Of a stretch of 64,000 nt of DNA, positions 32,299 through 42,944 are shown piece after piece. This DNA is from Gnetum montanum. Lineage: Eukaryota > Streptophyta > Gnetopsida > Gnetales > Gnetaceae. Made by a program: the position numbers and the translations under genes. The stretch spans positions 368,421-432,420 of the forward strand of contig MNCI01000885.1 in the NCBI GenBank assembly GCA_015680685.1. Reading direction: 5' to 3'. Within the stretch, counting starts at the first letter, position 1, and each line of letters begins with the position of its first letter. Under the pieces are notes generated by a model that had not been told where the DNA came from, did no database searches, and saw only the letters and a list, made by a program, of their open reading frames with translations.

Positions 32299-32507
32299 NC
32301 GATGTTGGATTTATTGAACCATAAATATCAGAATAAATATGATTCAATTTATTAGCTCATATATGTCCAAGATTTCTAAGAAAATTCATCCTTTTTGATT
32401 TACCAACAACATAATATTTCCAAAATTCTATGAAGCTTACTACAAATTTGGAAATGCAAGAATGACATTGAACTATCTTTAAATTAGAATAACTAATATG
32501 ACCTAAC
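32299..32507 (-). other. Inverted duplicate at a contig end (likely misassembly)
   Basis: After an N at 32299, the 208 bp at 32300-32507 are the reverse complement of 32064-32271 with a few differences, and end directly in the N gap at 32508. The duplicate at 49340-49560 has no such inversion and continues into integrase. Confidence 0.85.
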
Positions 32508-32725
32508 NNNNNNNNNNNNNNNNNNNNNNNNNNNNNNNNNNNNNNNNNNNNNNNNNNNNNNNNNNNNNNNNNNNNNNNNNNNNNNNNNNNNNNNNNNNNN
32601 NNNNNNNNNNNNNNNNNNNNNNNNNNNNNNNNNNNNNNNNNNNNNNNNNNNNNNNNNNNNNNNNNNNNNNNNNNNNNNNNNNNNNNNNNNNNNNNNNNNN
32701 NNNNNNNNNNNNNNNNNNNNNNNNN
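32508..32725. other. Assembly gap, 218 N
   Basis: By comparison with 49565-50380 the true missing sequence is about 800 bp of integrase and the IN-RT linker, so the gap length is not to scale. Confidence 0.95.
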
Positions 32726-34395
32726 ATTTAAGTAGAATAATATGTCCTCATGCTAGATTTAAATATTATATTCTTTATACAAATTGTGATGAACCTAAAA
32801 TGGTGAAAGAAGTTCTTGAAAGACCTAATGCAGTAAAATGGAAGGAAGCTATGAAAAGGAAATGGAATTTAATCCAACAAAATAGAACTTGGGAATTGGT
32901 GGAATTACCCAAGGGACATAAACCACTTTAAAATAGATGGGTTTTTACTTTAAAGAATAAGGTAAATTGGGGGAATCTTTATAAAGATAGGCTAGTAGCT
33001 AAAGGTTATAATACAAAAAAGGAATTAATTTTATAGAAATATTTTTTTCCATTGTTAAGAATTCTTCTATTCATATTGATCTTTCATTAGTTTCTTGTTT
33101 AGATTAGAAGTTACAATAGTTAGATGTTAAAACATCTTTTCTACATGGTAATTTAAATGAAGAAATCTATTTGCATCAGCTAGAAGGATTTGTTGATCAA
33201 AATAAGGCTCATTATGTGTGTTATTTGAGGAAAATCTTATATGGTTTAAAATAGGTTCCTAGGTAGTGGTATAGAAAATTTGATTATTTTATGCACAAAA
33301 TGGATTATTGTAGGAGTGATCTTGATGATTGTGTTTAGTTTTCAAGTGATATAAATTTGTAATTTTGATGTTATATGTAGATGAGATGTTGATTATAGGG
33401 AATGATATATAAAAAATAAAAAAACTTAAAATAGAGATGAGAAAATAGTTTGCTATGAAAGATTTGGAATAGGCTAAATTTTTTTTGAATGCATATTTAC
33501 AAAGATAGAAAGCAAAAAAAAATTTTAGCTTAGTCAAAGTGATTATATTGGAAAAGTGTTGAAATAGTTTAATATGTGAAAAGAAAAACCTGTAAGTACT
33601 CCTTTGGTTTTGATTTTCAATTATCTAAGAAATATTTTTCCAATACCAAAAAGGAAATTACCAAATTAAAAGATATTCCATCTACTTCTGTTGTTGGTTC
33701 TTTAATGTATGCTATGGTATGCACTCATCCAGATATAGCCTATGCAGTTAGTGTTAGTAGATATATGAATAATTATGGTTGGAACCATTGGCTTGCTATG
33801 AAATTAATTCTTAAATACTTAAAGGGAACTCAATTTGCCTATTTATGTTTTAGAAATAATAATTTGAATATTTTTGGTTGCATGGATGCAAATATTATAG
33901 CTGATTTAGATACCATACATTCAACTACATATTATGTTTTTGTTTTAGGTGGTGTTGCAATAAGTTTGATGTTAAAACTTCAATCTCTGGTAAGCTTGTC
34001 CACTATAGAATCTACATATGTGTCATTGATAGAAGCATGTAAGAAGATGCTATGGTTGCAAAGTTTTTTATAGTTTCCCAGTGCAAAGCAAGATAATTAT
34101 CAAATTTCTTGTGACAACCAAAGTGCCTTACATATAGTAAGAAATTTAGCTTATCATGATAGAACAAAACATATTGATATTAAATACCATTTTTTTAGAG
34201 ATACTATTGAAGGAGGTTTAATTAATTTTCAAAAAATTAGCATGAAGAAAAAATGCTACTGACTAAAGTGGTAGCAAAGGATGTGCATGTTTTTTGTACA
34301 AAACAACTTAGAATAGTGAAGACATAAGAATGCATCTTGGAACTAGTGCATCTCTAACTTGAAGATTTGTCAAACTTTTCTTCAAGTGGGAGAAT

Positions 34396-34855
34396 TGTTA
34401 AGTGTCAGTTAATGTGAAAAACCAAGAATTGTTAATTGTTAGTTAATGTGAAGAAAACTCTTCCTTTGATTTTATCAATTTAAGTCATGTCTTTCATAAC
34501 TTCTAGCTTTATAATCTCTTCTTAAGATATGATTAGAAATTTCTAAAATCATCTATAGTTTGTACTATAAAAAAGACTATTGCTTTATCCTATAAACTAA
34601 GGATGGGAAGATGTGTTAAGCACCATAACAACAAAAAAGTATGAAAGGAAGGGTTTAAGAGTCTCATGACAACAAGATATGAGTGGAATCAAGGATGGCT
34701 TGTGTCCTTGGATTATTTTCTTCAAATAAAGGAAGAGCTTTGCATTAGTTCTAGTGGGTTTTCCCCCACTTTGGGGAATTCCACATAAATTTTTGTGTAT
34801 GTTTTTCTTTTTTTCTTTGTTGTTTCACTTTGCAAATTTAATTAATTTCATAACA
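34396..34855 (+). repeat. Element E 3' LTR
   Basis: 460 bp, TGTTAAGTGTCAG...TTTCATAACA, preceded by the polypurine tract AAGTGGGAGAAT. The duplicate at 52050-52509 has the same length. Promoter-like CCTATAAACTAAGG near 34590. Confidence 0.85.
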
Positions 34856-35020
34856 AAATCAAGTGCATGGGTCATGTACAGGAATCTCCTAGTGTAATTT
34901 TTTTAAATATCTCAGGAATCATATTATCTAAATTTCCAAATATATCCTCTAATATGTCATTTAAATTTCTTAAATCAGTTTCACTTTTACAATGAAGTAT
35001 GAAATATATGTGGTTTTTTG
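34856..35020. repeat. Right flank of element E, diverged dispersed repeat
   Basis: Aligns with 20737-20900 (see that entry). Many changes are C-to-T or G-to-A relative to the other copy. Confidence 0.5.
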
Positions 35021-35023
35021 AAC

Positions 35024-35348
35024 CCAAAATAAGTGAAACATAGGTACATCTTAAGATTTATAAAAGTTTATAAATCAATGATACTTAGTAGAGTTGAAGC
35101 TATGACCTAGGGTTACTAGACTAAGACCCGCATTACTAGGCTAACATCTCATTGTTGGAGATGACATGAAGCATGATATATCTTAAACATGTTGGACATC
35201 AAAATAAAGTAAACAACAATGAGGTGTTAGCCTAGTAGTATGGGTCTAGGTCTAGTAACCGAAGATCATAGGTTTGATTCTACTAGGTAACATTGAGTTA
35301 TAAACTATTATAAATCTCAGGGTTTATCTATGTTTTACTTATTTCATG
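35024..35348. repeat. Two tRNA-derived SINE-like copies head to head (long inverted repeat)
   Basis: The left arm (35024-35157, minus) and right arm (about 35214-35348, plus) are complementary over about 130 bp, e.g. CATTACTAGGCTAACATCTC against GAGGTGTTAGCCTAGTAGTA. The plus-strand arm begins with a pol III A-box-like TAGCCTAGTAG (35228-35238) and a B-box-like GGTTTGATTCT (35271-35281), the spacing of a tRNA head. It could instead be a foldback MITE. The copy at 52682-52913 is truncated. Confidence 0.55.
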
Positions 35349-35350
35349 TT

Positions 35351-36160
35351 CCAACACCTTCCAAAACAAAGCAAACCAATTCACATGATCCCATCCATTT
35401 TTATACTTAATTTTAAATAGGTCTAATGACAAAATGTTTTGGTGCTTTTGAAACTGGACATATATGATTGGTTTATGCTTTACAATCTTGATTCCTTTTT
35501 AGGTTGCTATGCTTACTTCTAAAATACTTGGGAAAGAATATGATTTGTACATCTATTATGAAAAATGAAAGTGCATGTAATGAGAGACTTACTAGGTTTT
35601 CTAGGACAAACAAAACTTTTTTACAAGGTTTTGATATTTGTCTTAGTAAAGGATCCAATGTTAATATTTCTAACTTGAACAATTAGAACACATCAAATAT
35701 ACTTGATCAAAAAGAATATATTATATAGGAAATATTAAAAAAAAATTCATATAGGGGCTTCCTAATGCAATTTGATGAAAGAAAAGGAAATATTTACAAT
35801 TCCAGAATTTGGGCAAATATAATTAGAAGGGTTTTAAAATTGCATTAAATATGCTTATTTAAGGGCTTAAAAAACAAAGAAAAAATGAAAAATATATGCT
35901 CATTATCTATGCTTTATGTACATAAAATTTACATGAGTAATGGTAACTTTAATCACTAATCTTATAGAATATTCCTACATAAGTAAGATCAAACATAACA
36001 TTAATTCTCATTCCCATTGTAACATATATGTAAGTAGGCTTTTGTGCTAAGGATTAAGTAGAATTGCTTTTCTTTTCTATATTGTTACTTGTTTTTTTGG
36101 GGGCCATCTCTCTATTCTCTAATCCTTCGATTAAGTTCATTGGGTATCAAATTCATCTTA
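35351..36160. other. AT-rich DNA, nothing recognised
   Basis: No supported coding or repeat signal. The whole stretch 35263-36655 is missing from the duplicate block (junction at about 52912). Confidence 0.4.
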
Positions 36161-36167
36161 ATTTTAA

Positions 36168-36300
36168 AGTCAATTTTTCCTATTATTAGCCTTATGGTAA
36201 GAATCTTGATTTAGAAACTCTAAATAATGAGTTTGATTCTAGCTGGTTGTACTAAGCTAGAATTTTTTTATTTTTGATGAGTTAAAGGTGAAAATTAAAA
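36168..36300 (+). repeat. SINE-like tRNA-head remnant
   Basis: TTAGCCTTATGGTAAGAATC, TTGATTTAGAAACTC and GAGTTTGATTCTAG follow the A-box, anticodon-arm and B-box order of a tRNA-derived SINE; compare 41458-41525 (GGTAAGACTC, TTAATTTGGAAACTCC, GATCAATTCTAG). Confidence 0.4.
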
Positions 36301-36349
36301 TACCGTACTCAATGGTATTTTGTGAATATGATTTATCCCACTTAGAAAT

Positions 36350-36774
36350 AGACACCCTATAACAATTTATTACATATACGCATAGCTTGCATATCTTAAG
36401 GAAAAACAAATTTGTTAAAGTAATTCTTGACGATTCATAAGATCGTGGTTGGTATTTCTAGGGAATGCAATCGTTAAGAAAATGGAATATCTCTTAAAAG
36501 GATATGCAATAAAATCCCAAGAAAATTTTCCAACTAGCCAAGAAAAATATTTTAACATAGATGTGATCTAATGTACAAGGTAAGATACAATTTTATATGC
36601 ATCACATTAGATCTAATAAACAATATACAAAAACTTACTATCTCTTAACTACTATTAAAATCATGTATTGGAAAGCTATCAAAACGATCATTTAAGTTCA
36701 CATCATCATAGAATTGAAAGTGGAATATGGATTAAACTCTCTTAAGAAGAGTTCCACTTATTAAGCTAGGAAAT
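36350..36774 (+). mobile_element. LINE 3'-half fragment
   Basis: Aligns with 61060-61450: CATAGCTTGCATATCTTAAG, ATCGTGGTTGGTATTTCTAG, ATGGAATATCTCTTA, CACATTAGATCTAATAAAC, GTATTGGAAAGCTAT, CATCATCATAGAATTGAAAG and AAACTCTCTTAAGAAGAG. It is interrupted by the solo LTR at 36775. Confidence 0.7.
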
Positions 36775-37658
36775 TGATGAAGTCTTAATAAGTCAGCTAC
36801 ATTGATACATGATTGTCAATGGATTCTTGTTAATACATCTCCATCAATGCATCCTTGGATGCGTTAGTGCAGGGGCATTGATGCTAATCCTCCCCAAGCC
36901 TATATAAATGCATATACTAGCCACATTTATGATACCATTGGTCATTCCTATAGTCAAGCTCTTGTAGTTTTCTTCTATAGGACTTATCAAAATTTTCCTT
37001 TGAGTGGATATAGCATGGATCAAACTTATTTTACATAGTTTTATTTGAGTGCAAGATGCACCTAAACACTTTTTCATGATCGAAATAAAATCAAAATTTC
37101 TTCTCTACATTGTACCACTTGGACCAGCATTTAGTTTACTTTCAAGCACTTTACTTTTTTACACTTAAGAATTTAATATTTAATTCCATAGTAACGTGAG
37201 TATGACCACTTCAAGCATAATATACTAATGCTTGGTAATCCAAACAATGAATATTTTGTATGCCTTGTAGTACATACATGGTAACCCAACGATGTTAGTA
37301 TAAATTTAAGATGTGTATAGAAAGTGGAAATGGATACTCTAGGTTTAGAATAGTTTAGGTTACATATAGTTCCGTTGACTAATTAAAAGTGTAATACTTT
37401 AATTATTTCATCTCTTGATACTTGTAAAGATAAAAATAATAAAATCATAAATACAAATATTTTAGACCTTAATCACACATAACTATATGGATGAAATTAA
37501 CTTAAGTGATGATTAGGAAGACCACAACTAGTAACCTCTTGTTTGACTATTTAGGGTATAAGCCACTTAGATAGAATAGATCCATGAAATTCAACTGAAT
37601 CGTGTGGACATGCTTATGATTCATATGGTTGGACATAGGAACTACTCATTACTCATCA
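36775..37658 (+). mobile_element. Solo gypsy LTR (family D), copy 1
   Basis: 884 bp, TGATGAAGTC...TTACTCATCA. The terminal CTCATCA, the GAGTATGACCACTTCAAGCA block, GCTTGGTAATCC and CATATGGTTGGACATAGG match the U5 part of the A and B LTRs, so it belongs to the same Tat-like group. TATA: CCTATATAAATG near 36898. Flanks GAAAT/ACAAT here and GCAAT/AAAAT in the duplicate are consistent with an original GCAAT target duplication. No internal sequence: LTR-LTR recombination removed it. Confidence 0.8.
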
Positions 37659-37663
37659 ACAAT

Positions 37664-38003
37664 GCTTTAATGGTGTAGCATGCCCTAGATATAGGGTCAA
37701 TTATACATAAGCATGCATGAAATATTACTCTTTTGTAAGTGGACTCTAGATTTTGGTGTTAAATCTAAAGAATATTCTAAAGCTCCATGTTTTGTTGAGT
37801 TATTTAATCTTCCACAAATTTTTCAAAAATTTGGACAGGAGATTGTTATTCTTCTTAGTCCCATTAAGGATATGAAATTTATTTTCACACAATTTTAATC
37901 TTGTAGGTTATTTTATGTTGAAATTAATCTTATTAATTGTAAAAAATTAGTATTATAAGAAGGCACAAAGAATTATATTTAGCTAATCACATATTATAAA
38001 TAG
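37664..38003. other. Spacer before copia C, nothing recognised
   Basis: The first 90 bp are shared with 53922-54011; the rest (37756-38003) is absent from the duplicate. A 61-codon frame at 37713 has no recognisable features. Confidence 0.4.
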
Positions 38004-38664
38004 TGATGTGTTTGGGTCCCTCCAACATGAAGCCCATGTCACATTAATATAAATAAATAAAAAGGAGGGGAAGGAAGGCTGCTTTCTAAGCCAACCAAAA
38101 TTAGCCACGCACATTACTTACTAAGTTAGGTAACCAAACTTAGTTGCCTAGGTTGGCTGCTAAGTTAGGTAGCCCTCAAAAAAGACTACCTAAGTTATGC
38201 AGCATAGGGCATTTCCCTTGGCTATAAATCCAAGGGAAATGGTAAATAGGAGTAGGGGCAAAAGAGAAGCCAATGGCCAAAGTGAGAAAGAGAGGCCAAA
38301 GAGGGGGACACACAAATAAGCCTTGTAAGCTTGGGTTTCAAGGAATTTTTCTTAAATCCTTATGTGATATTTATCCTTGTTATTCTAAGAATATTTGGTC
38401 TTGAGGGTGCATGTGAATTTTGTATATATCTAGTAATTAACTAGAGATACATTTTTGTATTCCTATTATTTATTAGTGGAAAAATATTTTTTTGGAGTTC
38501 ACCCAAGGAAGGATGAACAAATGAGTCCTTATGTTATTAGATGTCATTATTTTATACTTTACTTCTGCTATCTACTCTATTAGTTTATATCTTGCTTTTA
38601 ACACACAAGTGGGAAAATACTTCACAAGCTAGTTCATGGTGTTGTGCCCTCTTTTTCTCGATAA
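38004..38664 (+). repeat. Element C 5' LTR (copy 1)
   Basis: TGATGTGTTTGGG to about 38664. The U3 carries inverted and tandem units around GGTTGGCTGCTAAGTTAGG. The TATA box CTATAAAT (38222-38229) is the loop of a 12-bp perfect inverted repeat (38210-38221 / 38230-38241). It aligns with 58361-59055 at roughly 85-90 percent by eye. Confidence 0.8.
38210..38241. promoter_or_regulatory. TATA box inside a perfect 12-bp inverted repeat
   Basis: Arms CATTTCCCTTGG and CCAAGGGAAATG flank the 8-base loop CTATAAAT. In the 3' LTR of C' the arms are ATTTCCATTGG and CCAATGGAAAT (58607-58636): the C/G pair here is an A/T pair there, so pairing is kept. Confidence 0.75.
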
Positions 38665-38665
38665 T

Positions 38666-38681
38666 TGGTATTAATGAGCCA
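38666..38681 (+). other. Element C primer binding site
   Basis: TGGTATTAATGAGCCA resembles TGGTATCAGAGCCA, the initiator Met tRNA site, with a small insertion/change. Same in the duplicate at 54285-54300. Confidence 0.6.
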
Positions 38682-38814
38682 ATTTGGAGATCATAAACAA
38701 CAAAATGACATTGTTGTAGCTTGACATTATAGCTTGTGGAATTTCCTATAAAATTTGTGAGTATTTTTTATGTGTTGTATAGAAAACACTAGCAATAGTA
38801 GTGGAGTTGGTAGC

Positions 38815-39605
38815 ATGGATATAAATATTGGTAGAATGGTTTATTTAAATTCTAAAAATTATTAGTTATGGAAAGGGAAAATGGAAGACCTTTTATACTA
38901 CAAAAAATTTTATGCTTGTATCATTGGTAAAAAGCTAGCAGCAATGGATGATGAGGAGTGGAAAATGTTGGATAAGCAAGTTATAGGGTATATTCACCAT
39001 TGGATAGATGATATTGTTCATCATCTTGTCTCCATAGAAGAATCTGCCAAAGGTCTGTGGGATAAGTTAGAGGATATGTATGTTGGAAAGATGGGAAGAA
39101 ATAAAATGTACTTGATAACAAAATTGATGAACACCAGGTACAAAGAAGGTACTCCCATATCTAACCACCTCAATGAGATGTAGGACATTATGAATCAACT
39201 TGCAGATTTGATGATCAACTTTGATGAAGAATTATAGGGTTTGATAATTCTTGGTTCCTTGACATAAAGTTGGAAGACACTTAGAATGTCAATAGCAAAC
39301 TCAGCCCCAAATGGAGTTGTATCGTTTAGCCAAATCAAGAGTGATCTCTTGAATGAAGAAATTAAGAAAAAGATGGCAAGCTCCACAAGTTGCAATTTTG
39401 AGGCACTAGTTATAGAAAACTAGGGGAGGAGCCAGAGCAAAGATCCACAAAAGCATGGAAATGCTAAAAGCAAGTCCAAATCTAAAAAGGAGATCAAGTA
39501 TTATCATTGTGGTAAGAAGGGGCACATGAAGAAGAAATGCAGAAAGCTAAAGCAAAAGCAGCAGTAATAGCAGAAGCCAAATGAAAATGGTGGAGATCAG
39601 GCTTG
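38815..39605 (+). pseudogene. Element C gag, copy 1
   Basis: ATG at 38815; LWKGKMEDLLYYKKFYACII and MDDEEWKMLDKQVIGYIHHW begin a UBN2-type copia gag, with AKGLWDKLEDMYVGKMGRNK and INFDEEL..LIILGSL following. A basic linker leads to the zinc knuckle YYHCGKKGHMKKKC near 39500, in which the first Cys is Tyr. Five or more stops (TAG/TGA) break the frame; the stretch 38881-39183 is open. Confidence 0.8.
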
Positions 39606-39639
39606 AGTTGTCAATTAGGAGGATTACATCCTTAGAGAC

Positions 39640-40497
39640 ATGAGTGATGCTGATATTATTAATTTTCCAACCTAGGAAATGAATTGGATAATTGATAGTG
39701 GTGCTCCTATTCATGTGACATCCAAAAGAGACTTCTTCTCATGCTACGCTCAAGGAGACTATGATGAATTAAAGATGGAAAATGATTATTCAAGCAAAGT
39801 AGTTGGCATTAGAGATGTTTTTTTGAGGATAGATACTAGTTGCAAACTAATTCTAAGAAATGTCAAACATGTTCTAGATATTAGACTACATTTGATATCT
39901 ATGATGAAACTCGATAATGAAGGCTACGAGAACAACTTCAAAGAAGGACATTGGAAACTCTCCAAGGGTTTCTTGGTGGTAGCTAGAGGAAAGAAGAAAC
40001 ATTCTCTATACATGATGCAAGCACATGTCATCAAAGATATCATCAATGTGGCTAAGGATAAAGCAACAATGGAGCTGTGGCTTAAAAGGCTTGGCCACAT
40101 TAGCTAAAAGGGGCTAGATATCCTAGCTAAGAAGAATATACATTCGAAGGTGAAAGGTGCACATTTGAAGAGCTTTGTAGATTATTTGGTTAGAAAGTAG
40201 CATAGAGTCACCTTCAAGAGCTCACTTCCACATAGAAGTAAGCATGTTTTAGATCCAATGCAATTTAATATTTGTGATCCTATGCTAACAAGATCACTTG
40301 GTGGAGCATACTAGTTTGTTACATTTATTGATGATCACTCTAGAAAGGTGTGGTTATACACATTGACAATGAAAGACCAAGTGGTAGATGTGTTCAAGCA
40401 ATTCCATTCGAGTGTAGAAAGAGAGACTAGTAGGATATTGAAGTGTATCAAAATAGACAATGGAGGTGAATACTTGGGAGAATTCTCAGAGTATTGC
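39640..40497 (+). pseudogene. Element C protease and integrase N-part, copy 1
   Basis: Open for 142 codons from 39679: WIIDSGAPIHVTS is the aspartic protease active site with Asp, Ser and Gly kept; VKHVLDIRLHLISMMKLD and LSKGFLVVARGKKKHSLYMM are the typical copia region between PR and IN; MELWLKRLGHIS is the GAG-pre-integrase His motif. The integrase core shows FIDDHSRKVWLYTLTMKDQV and IDNGGEYLGEFSEYC before the truncation at 40497. Confidence 0.8.
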
Positions 40498-41440
40498 CAA
40501 CCAAAGAGTTTTATTTATTTTTGTATTCTTTATCTTTATAAAATACATAAAAAGTATACAAATATTATTTCCTTACCATGGAAACATGATTTTGTTCACA
40601 TGTATCATAGGTACTAGAATATCTTTATTTATTAAATACACTGATATAAAAAGGTAACCTTTGTAATTCATATTCTTATTATCTTTGATGTTTATGATTG
40701 GCTCACTACAAAAAACATTAATCGACCTTTTGTAGTCTTAGCTAGGAGGGCCTCTATTAGATTATGTATACATCTCATCTACTCTTGAAGATTTTCACTC
40801 TTGCAAGAATAATCTTAAACCTTCAAAAAAGTAAAATGCCAATTTTCACTAATTAATACCATTTGTCGTTGTTAGTTAACTACTTCATTAGAGATTTTTT
40901 TAAACTTGAAGGCATATTCATAACCAAAACATTTTAACTAATGTTAATCTTGCTAACCATACACAACATTAACAATAATGGGTTACAAAATTTGAAAAAA
41001 AATAAAAATAAAAAATGCATGTGGTAGGATTTAACTACTTAAACACATCTTAGCTTTACCAACTTTTAAAATAAAATTTTATTACATCCTACATTACTTG
41101 TAAGCCCCATCTATCTTCTTATGTTTATCATATGAAAATGCTCTTTTCACATGAACTCAATGATATGAACAAGATGTTAGTTATGATAAATGTAATTTTT
41201 TGTATACTAAAAATAGCATTATTGCTTTTGTAATCAAACCCATTAACTTTACTTTCAAATATGCTAGAAACATCGTAAATCAATGTTTCAATGTATTATA
41301 AAAATGAAACTCATTTTTTCAATTAGTTAAATGACCTATACTTTTAATTACTACTTTAAAATTTTAAAGTTTTGTTATTATATCTAGAATGTTAAAATTT
41401 GAGAATATTAAAGTTGATTAAATTTATGTTTTTATATTTC
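40498..41440. other. AT-rich DNA between the two duplicated blocks
   Basis: Starts at the breakpoint in copia C. No gene or recognised element on either strand. Confidence 0.4.
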
Positions 41441-41454
41441 TTTAGCTAATCATC

Positions 41455-41530
41455 ATCATATTATCATCTTAATCCTACTGGTAAGACTCTTAATTTGGAA
41501 ACTCCAACTTATAGGATCAATTCTAGGAAG
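41455..41530 (+). repeat. SINE-like tRNA-head remnant
   Basis: AATCCTACTGGTAAGACTC, TTAATTTGGAAACTCC and GATCAATTCTAG match the order and wording of the head at 36168-36245. The 3' body is not clearly shared. 41531-42080 shows nothing further. Confidence 0.35.
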
Positions 41531-42089
41531 CGATGGGTAGTTATAAAGTTCTAATTTGAGTATATATCTTAGGAATAAATATTTTTAATAAAATTCTAGT
41601 TTTAATAACCCCTATTTTATATGAGTTCTCTTTAGTTTTTAGCTTTATTAAGAGCTAAATTTTGATGAAAATTGTGACACTTTGGCTAACAATGTTTGAC
41701 AAGGTAATGATGTCATTTTCATTATCACACTTTTCAACCAACTCAATTTTAGCTAAGCTGATTTTTTTTGAAGGCAAAGAAATCCTAATTATAATTTTAA
41801 CTTCATAATTCAAATCATATTAAATAAAAGCATGACACTAAAATGAACAATTAAGTAATATTTTAATAACCAAAAAGGTTAATCAACTTTGTGCCTACTA
41901 AAAGCTCATCATTGTAATTCCCAAATCGTTTCATAAATGTAATGCTTTAAACTACATAGAAATAGAACTAAGCTATGTTTATGTGAAAATGTAAATTTAT
42001 TTTTCAGGTTCTAATATGTTATTTTAATGCAAGGTAAAATATTTTTCCACATTAATTTCTTTAATTGATTTACTAACAATATTCCATTA

Positions 42090-42580
42090 TTTTGCTAAAT
42101 CATAAAACATACATTAAAATGCCTTCTTCTTTTAATGATATATACCTCTCTATGGTGCTTGCAAGAGGGCATGATATTTAAAAAATAATTGGTATCCTCC
42201 AAACCCCCATATCTGGCACATTTATCATAGCAAATAATGCCTTGAGCTTATAACAAGGCAAGAATGGATAACTCATTTGATATGATCTTATACATAAATA
42301 ATTTGATTCTTTGTGTTAAAGTTCTATAAGGCTATCTAGCATATATAAATTCATGATTACTAGGATAATAATGCTGATAATTAGAATTTTTTTTGTAAAT
42401 GCCTTCATTAATACTTTTACCCATTAAATATACCATTATTTTATGATTTCCATGAATTTGAAAAAAGGATGCATTGATGATTCTTGAGGATAATCTAAGT
42501 GACAAATCACTATATAAATATTTTGCCTTTATAATTTTATTCCAATGCTCACTTTCATTTTTTACCAAGCAAGCTTATCT
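42090..42580 (-). pseudogene. LINE C-terminal (zinc-binding RT tail) remnant, tentative
   Basis: On the minus strand the reading SEHWNKIIKAKYLYSDLS followed by a region near 42240-42160 with CYDKCARYGGLEDTNYFLNI resembles the plant LINE tail: the W..I..KY segment, then the CxxCxxxxExxxHLF zinc-binding module. It differs from the LINE family at 60250. Decayed and only moderately convincing. Confidence 0.4.
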
Positions 42581-42675
42581 AGTTAGACCTTTTAATTATT
42601 TTAGATCCCATCCACCATCAACTCAGCTATGTTTCAAATTAAATAAATTAGCATCATCATTGATAAACCATATTC

Positions 42676-42944
42676 TGATTAGCTACGACATTGAACATTT
42701 GATATTGGAGTTGTGATATTAGATCCTTGATATGAGGGCATAAGCTATGATGTCAAATATCCAATATCATAGACATGTGTAGGCCTATAAATACAACACT
42801 TAGGCACATGGCCCAAAAGAAAATTTCATTCCACCTTAGTGAAACTTTCTCAGTTGTTTTCTTTATTTTAGTACTTAGCACTTAGTAGTGTATGCCCGTA
42901 GTGTGGTGTGAAGTGATTGTACGGAGTCTTTATTTAACCATCGT
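42676..42944 (+). repeat. Truncated gypsy LTR (U3 and R) fused to gag of B'
   Basis: TGATTAGCTACGACATTG resembles the B LTR start TGATGAGCTACGATATTG. CCTATAAATACAACAC is the TATA region and GGAGTCTTTATTTAACCATC the start of R/U5. At about 42944 it joins gag at the position equivalent to 25575. It is more diverged from LTR B than the rest of the block, so it may come from a related element. Confidence 0.65.

Larger units (their letters stand above)
31497..34395 (+). pseudogene. Element E protease, integrase, RT and RNase H remnants
   Basis: Continuation of copia E after the B insertion. Protease: a TKDIWIVDT-type active site near 31650 (VDT, then a stop where G would be), followed by LNNVRHVPEVSKRLIFVS near 31835. 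GAG-pre-integrase: LWHKRLGH-like near 32045. Integrase is cut by a false inverted segment and an N gap. RT: PNAVKWKEAMKRKWN near 32830, TWELVELPKGHKPL and RWVFTLKNK. RNase H: SLMYAMVCTHPDIAYAVSV (33700), LKYLKGTQFAYLCF and a 165-codon open stretch 33576-34073 ending IEACKKMLWLQSFL, then DNQSALHIVRN-like sequence. The tail before the polypurine tract still reads as a copia C-terminus. Dead through many stops. Confidence 0.75.
23028..34855 (+). mobile_element. Element E: Ty1/copia retrotransposon, split by gypsy element B
   Basis: The 5' LTR (23028-23505), an initiator-Met-tRNA-type primer site and gag lie before element B; protease, integrase, RT, RNase H, polypurine tract and 3' LTR (34396-34855) lie after it. 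The order PR-IN-RT-RH is that of Ty1/copia. Element B (24273-31496) sits in the gag zinc-knuckle region and is flanked by GCTAG/ACTAG. All domains carry stops. The integrase is further lost in an assembly gap in this copy; the duplicate at 48771-52509 shows it. Confidence 0.85.
38004..40497 (+). mobile_element. Element C: Ty1/copia retrotransposon, copy 1, 3'-truncated
   Basis: Full 5' LTR, Met-tRNA-type primer site, gag, protease and the first part of integrase, then an abrupt end at CAGAGTATTG (40497), where the copy at 56112 continues. The protease/GAG-pre-integrase sequence resembles the Tnt1/Tork kind (inference from the pattern IDSGAPIHVTS ... VKHVLDIRLHLIS). Confidence 0.8.

Noticed and set aside
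37713-37898. 61-codon frame between LTR D and copia C
   Set aside because: Lost in the duplicate block and without motif support.
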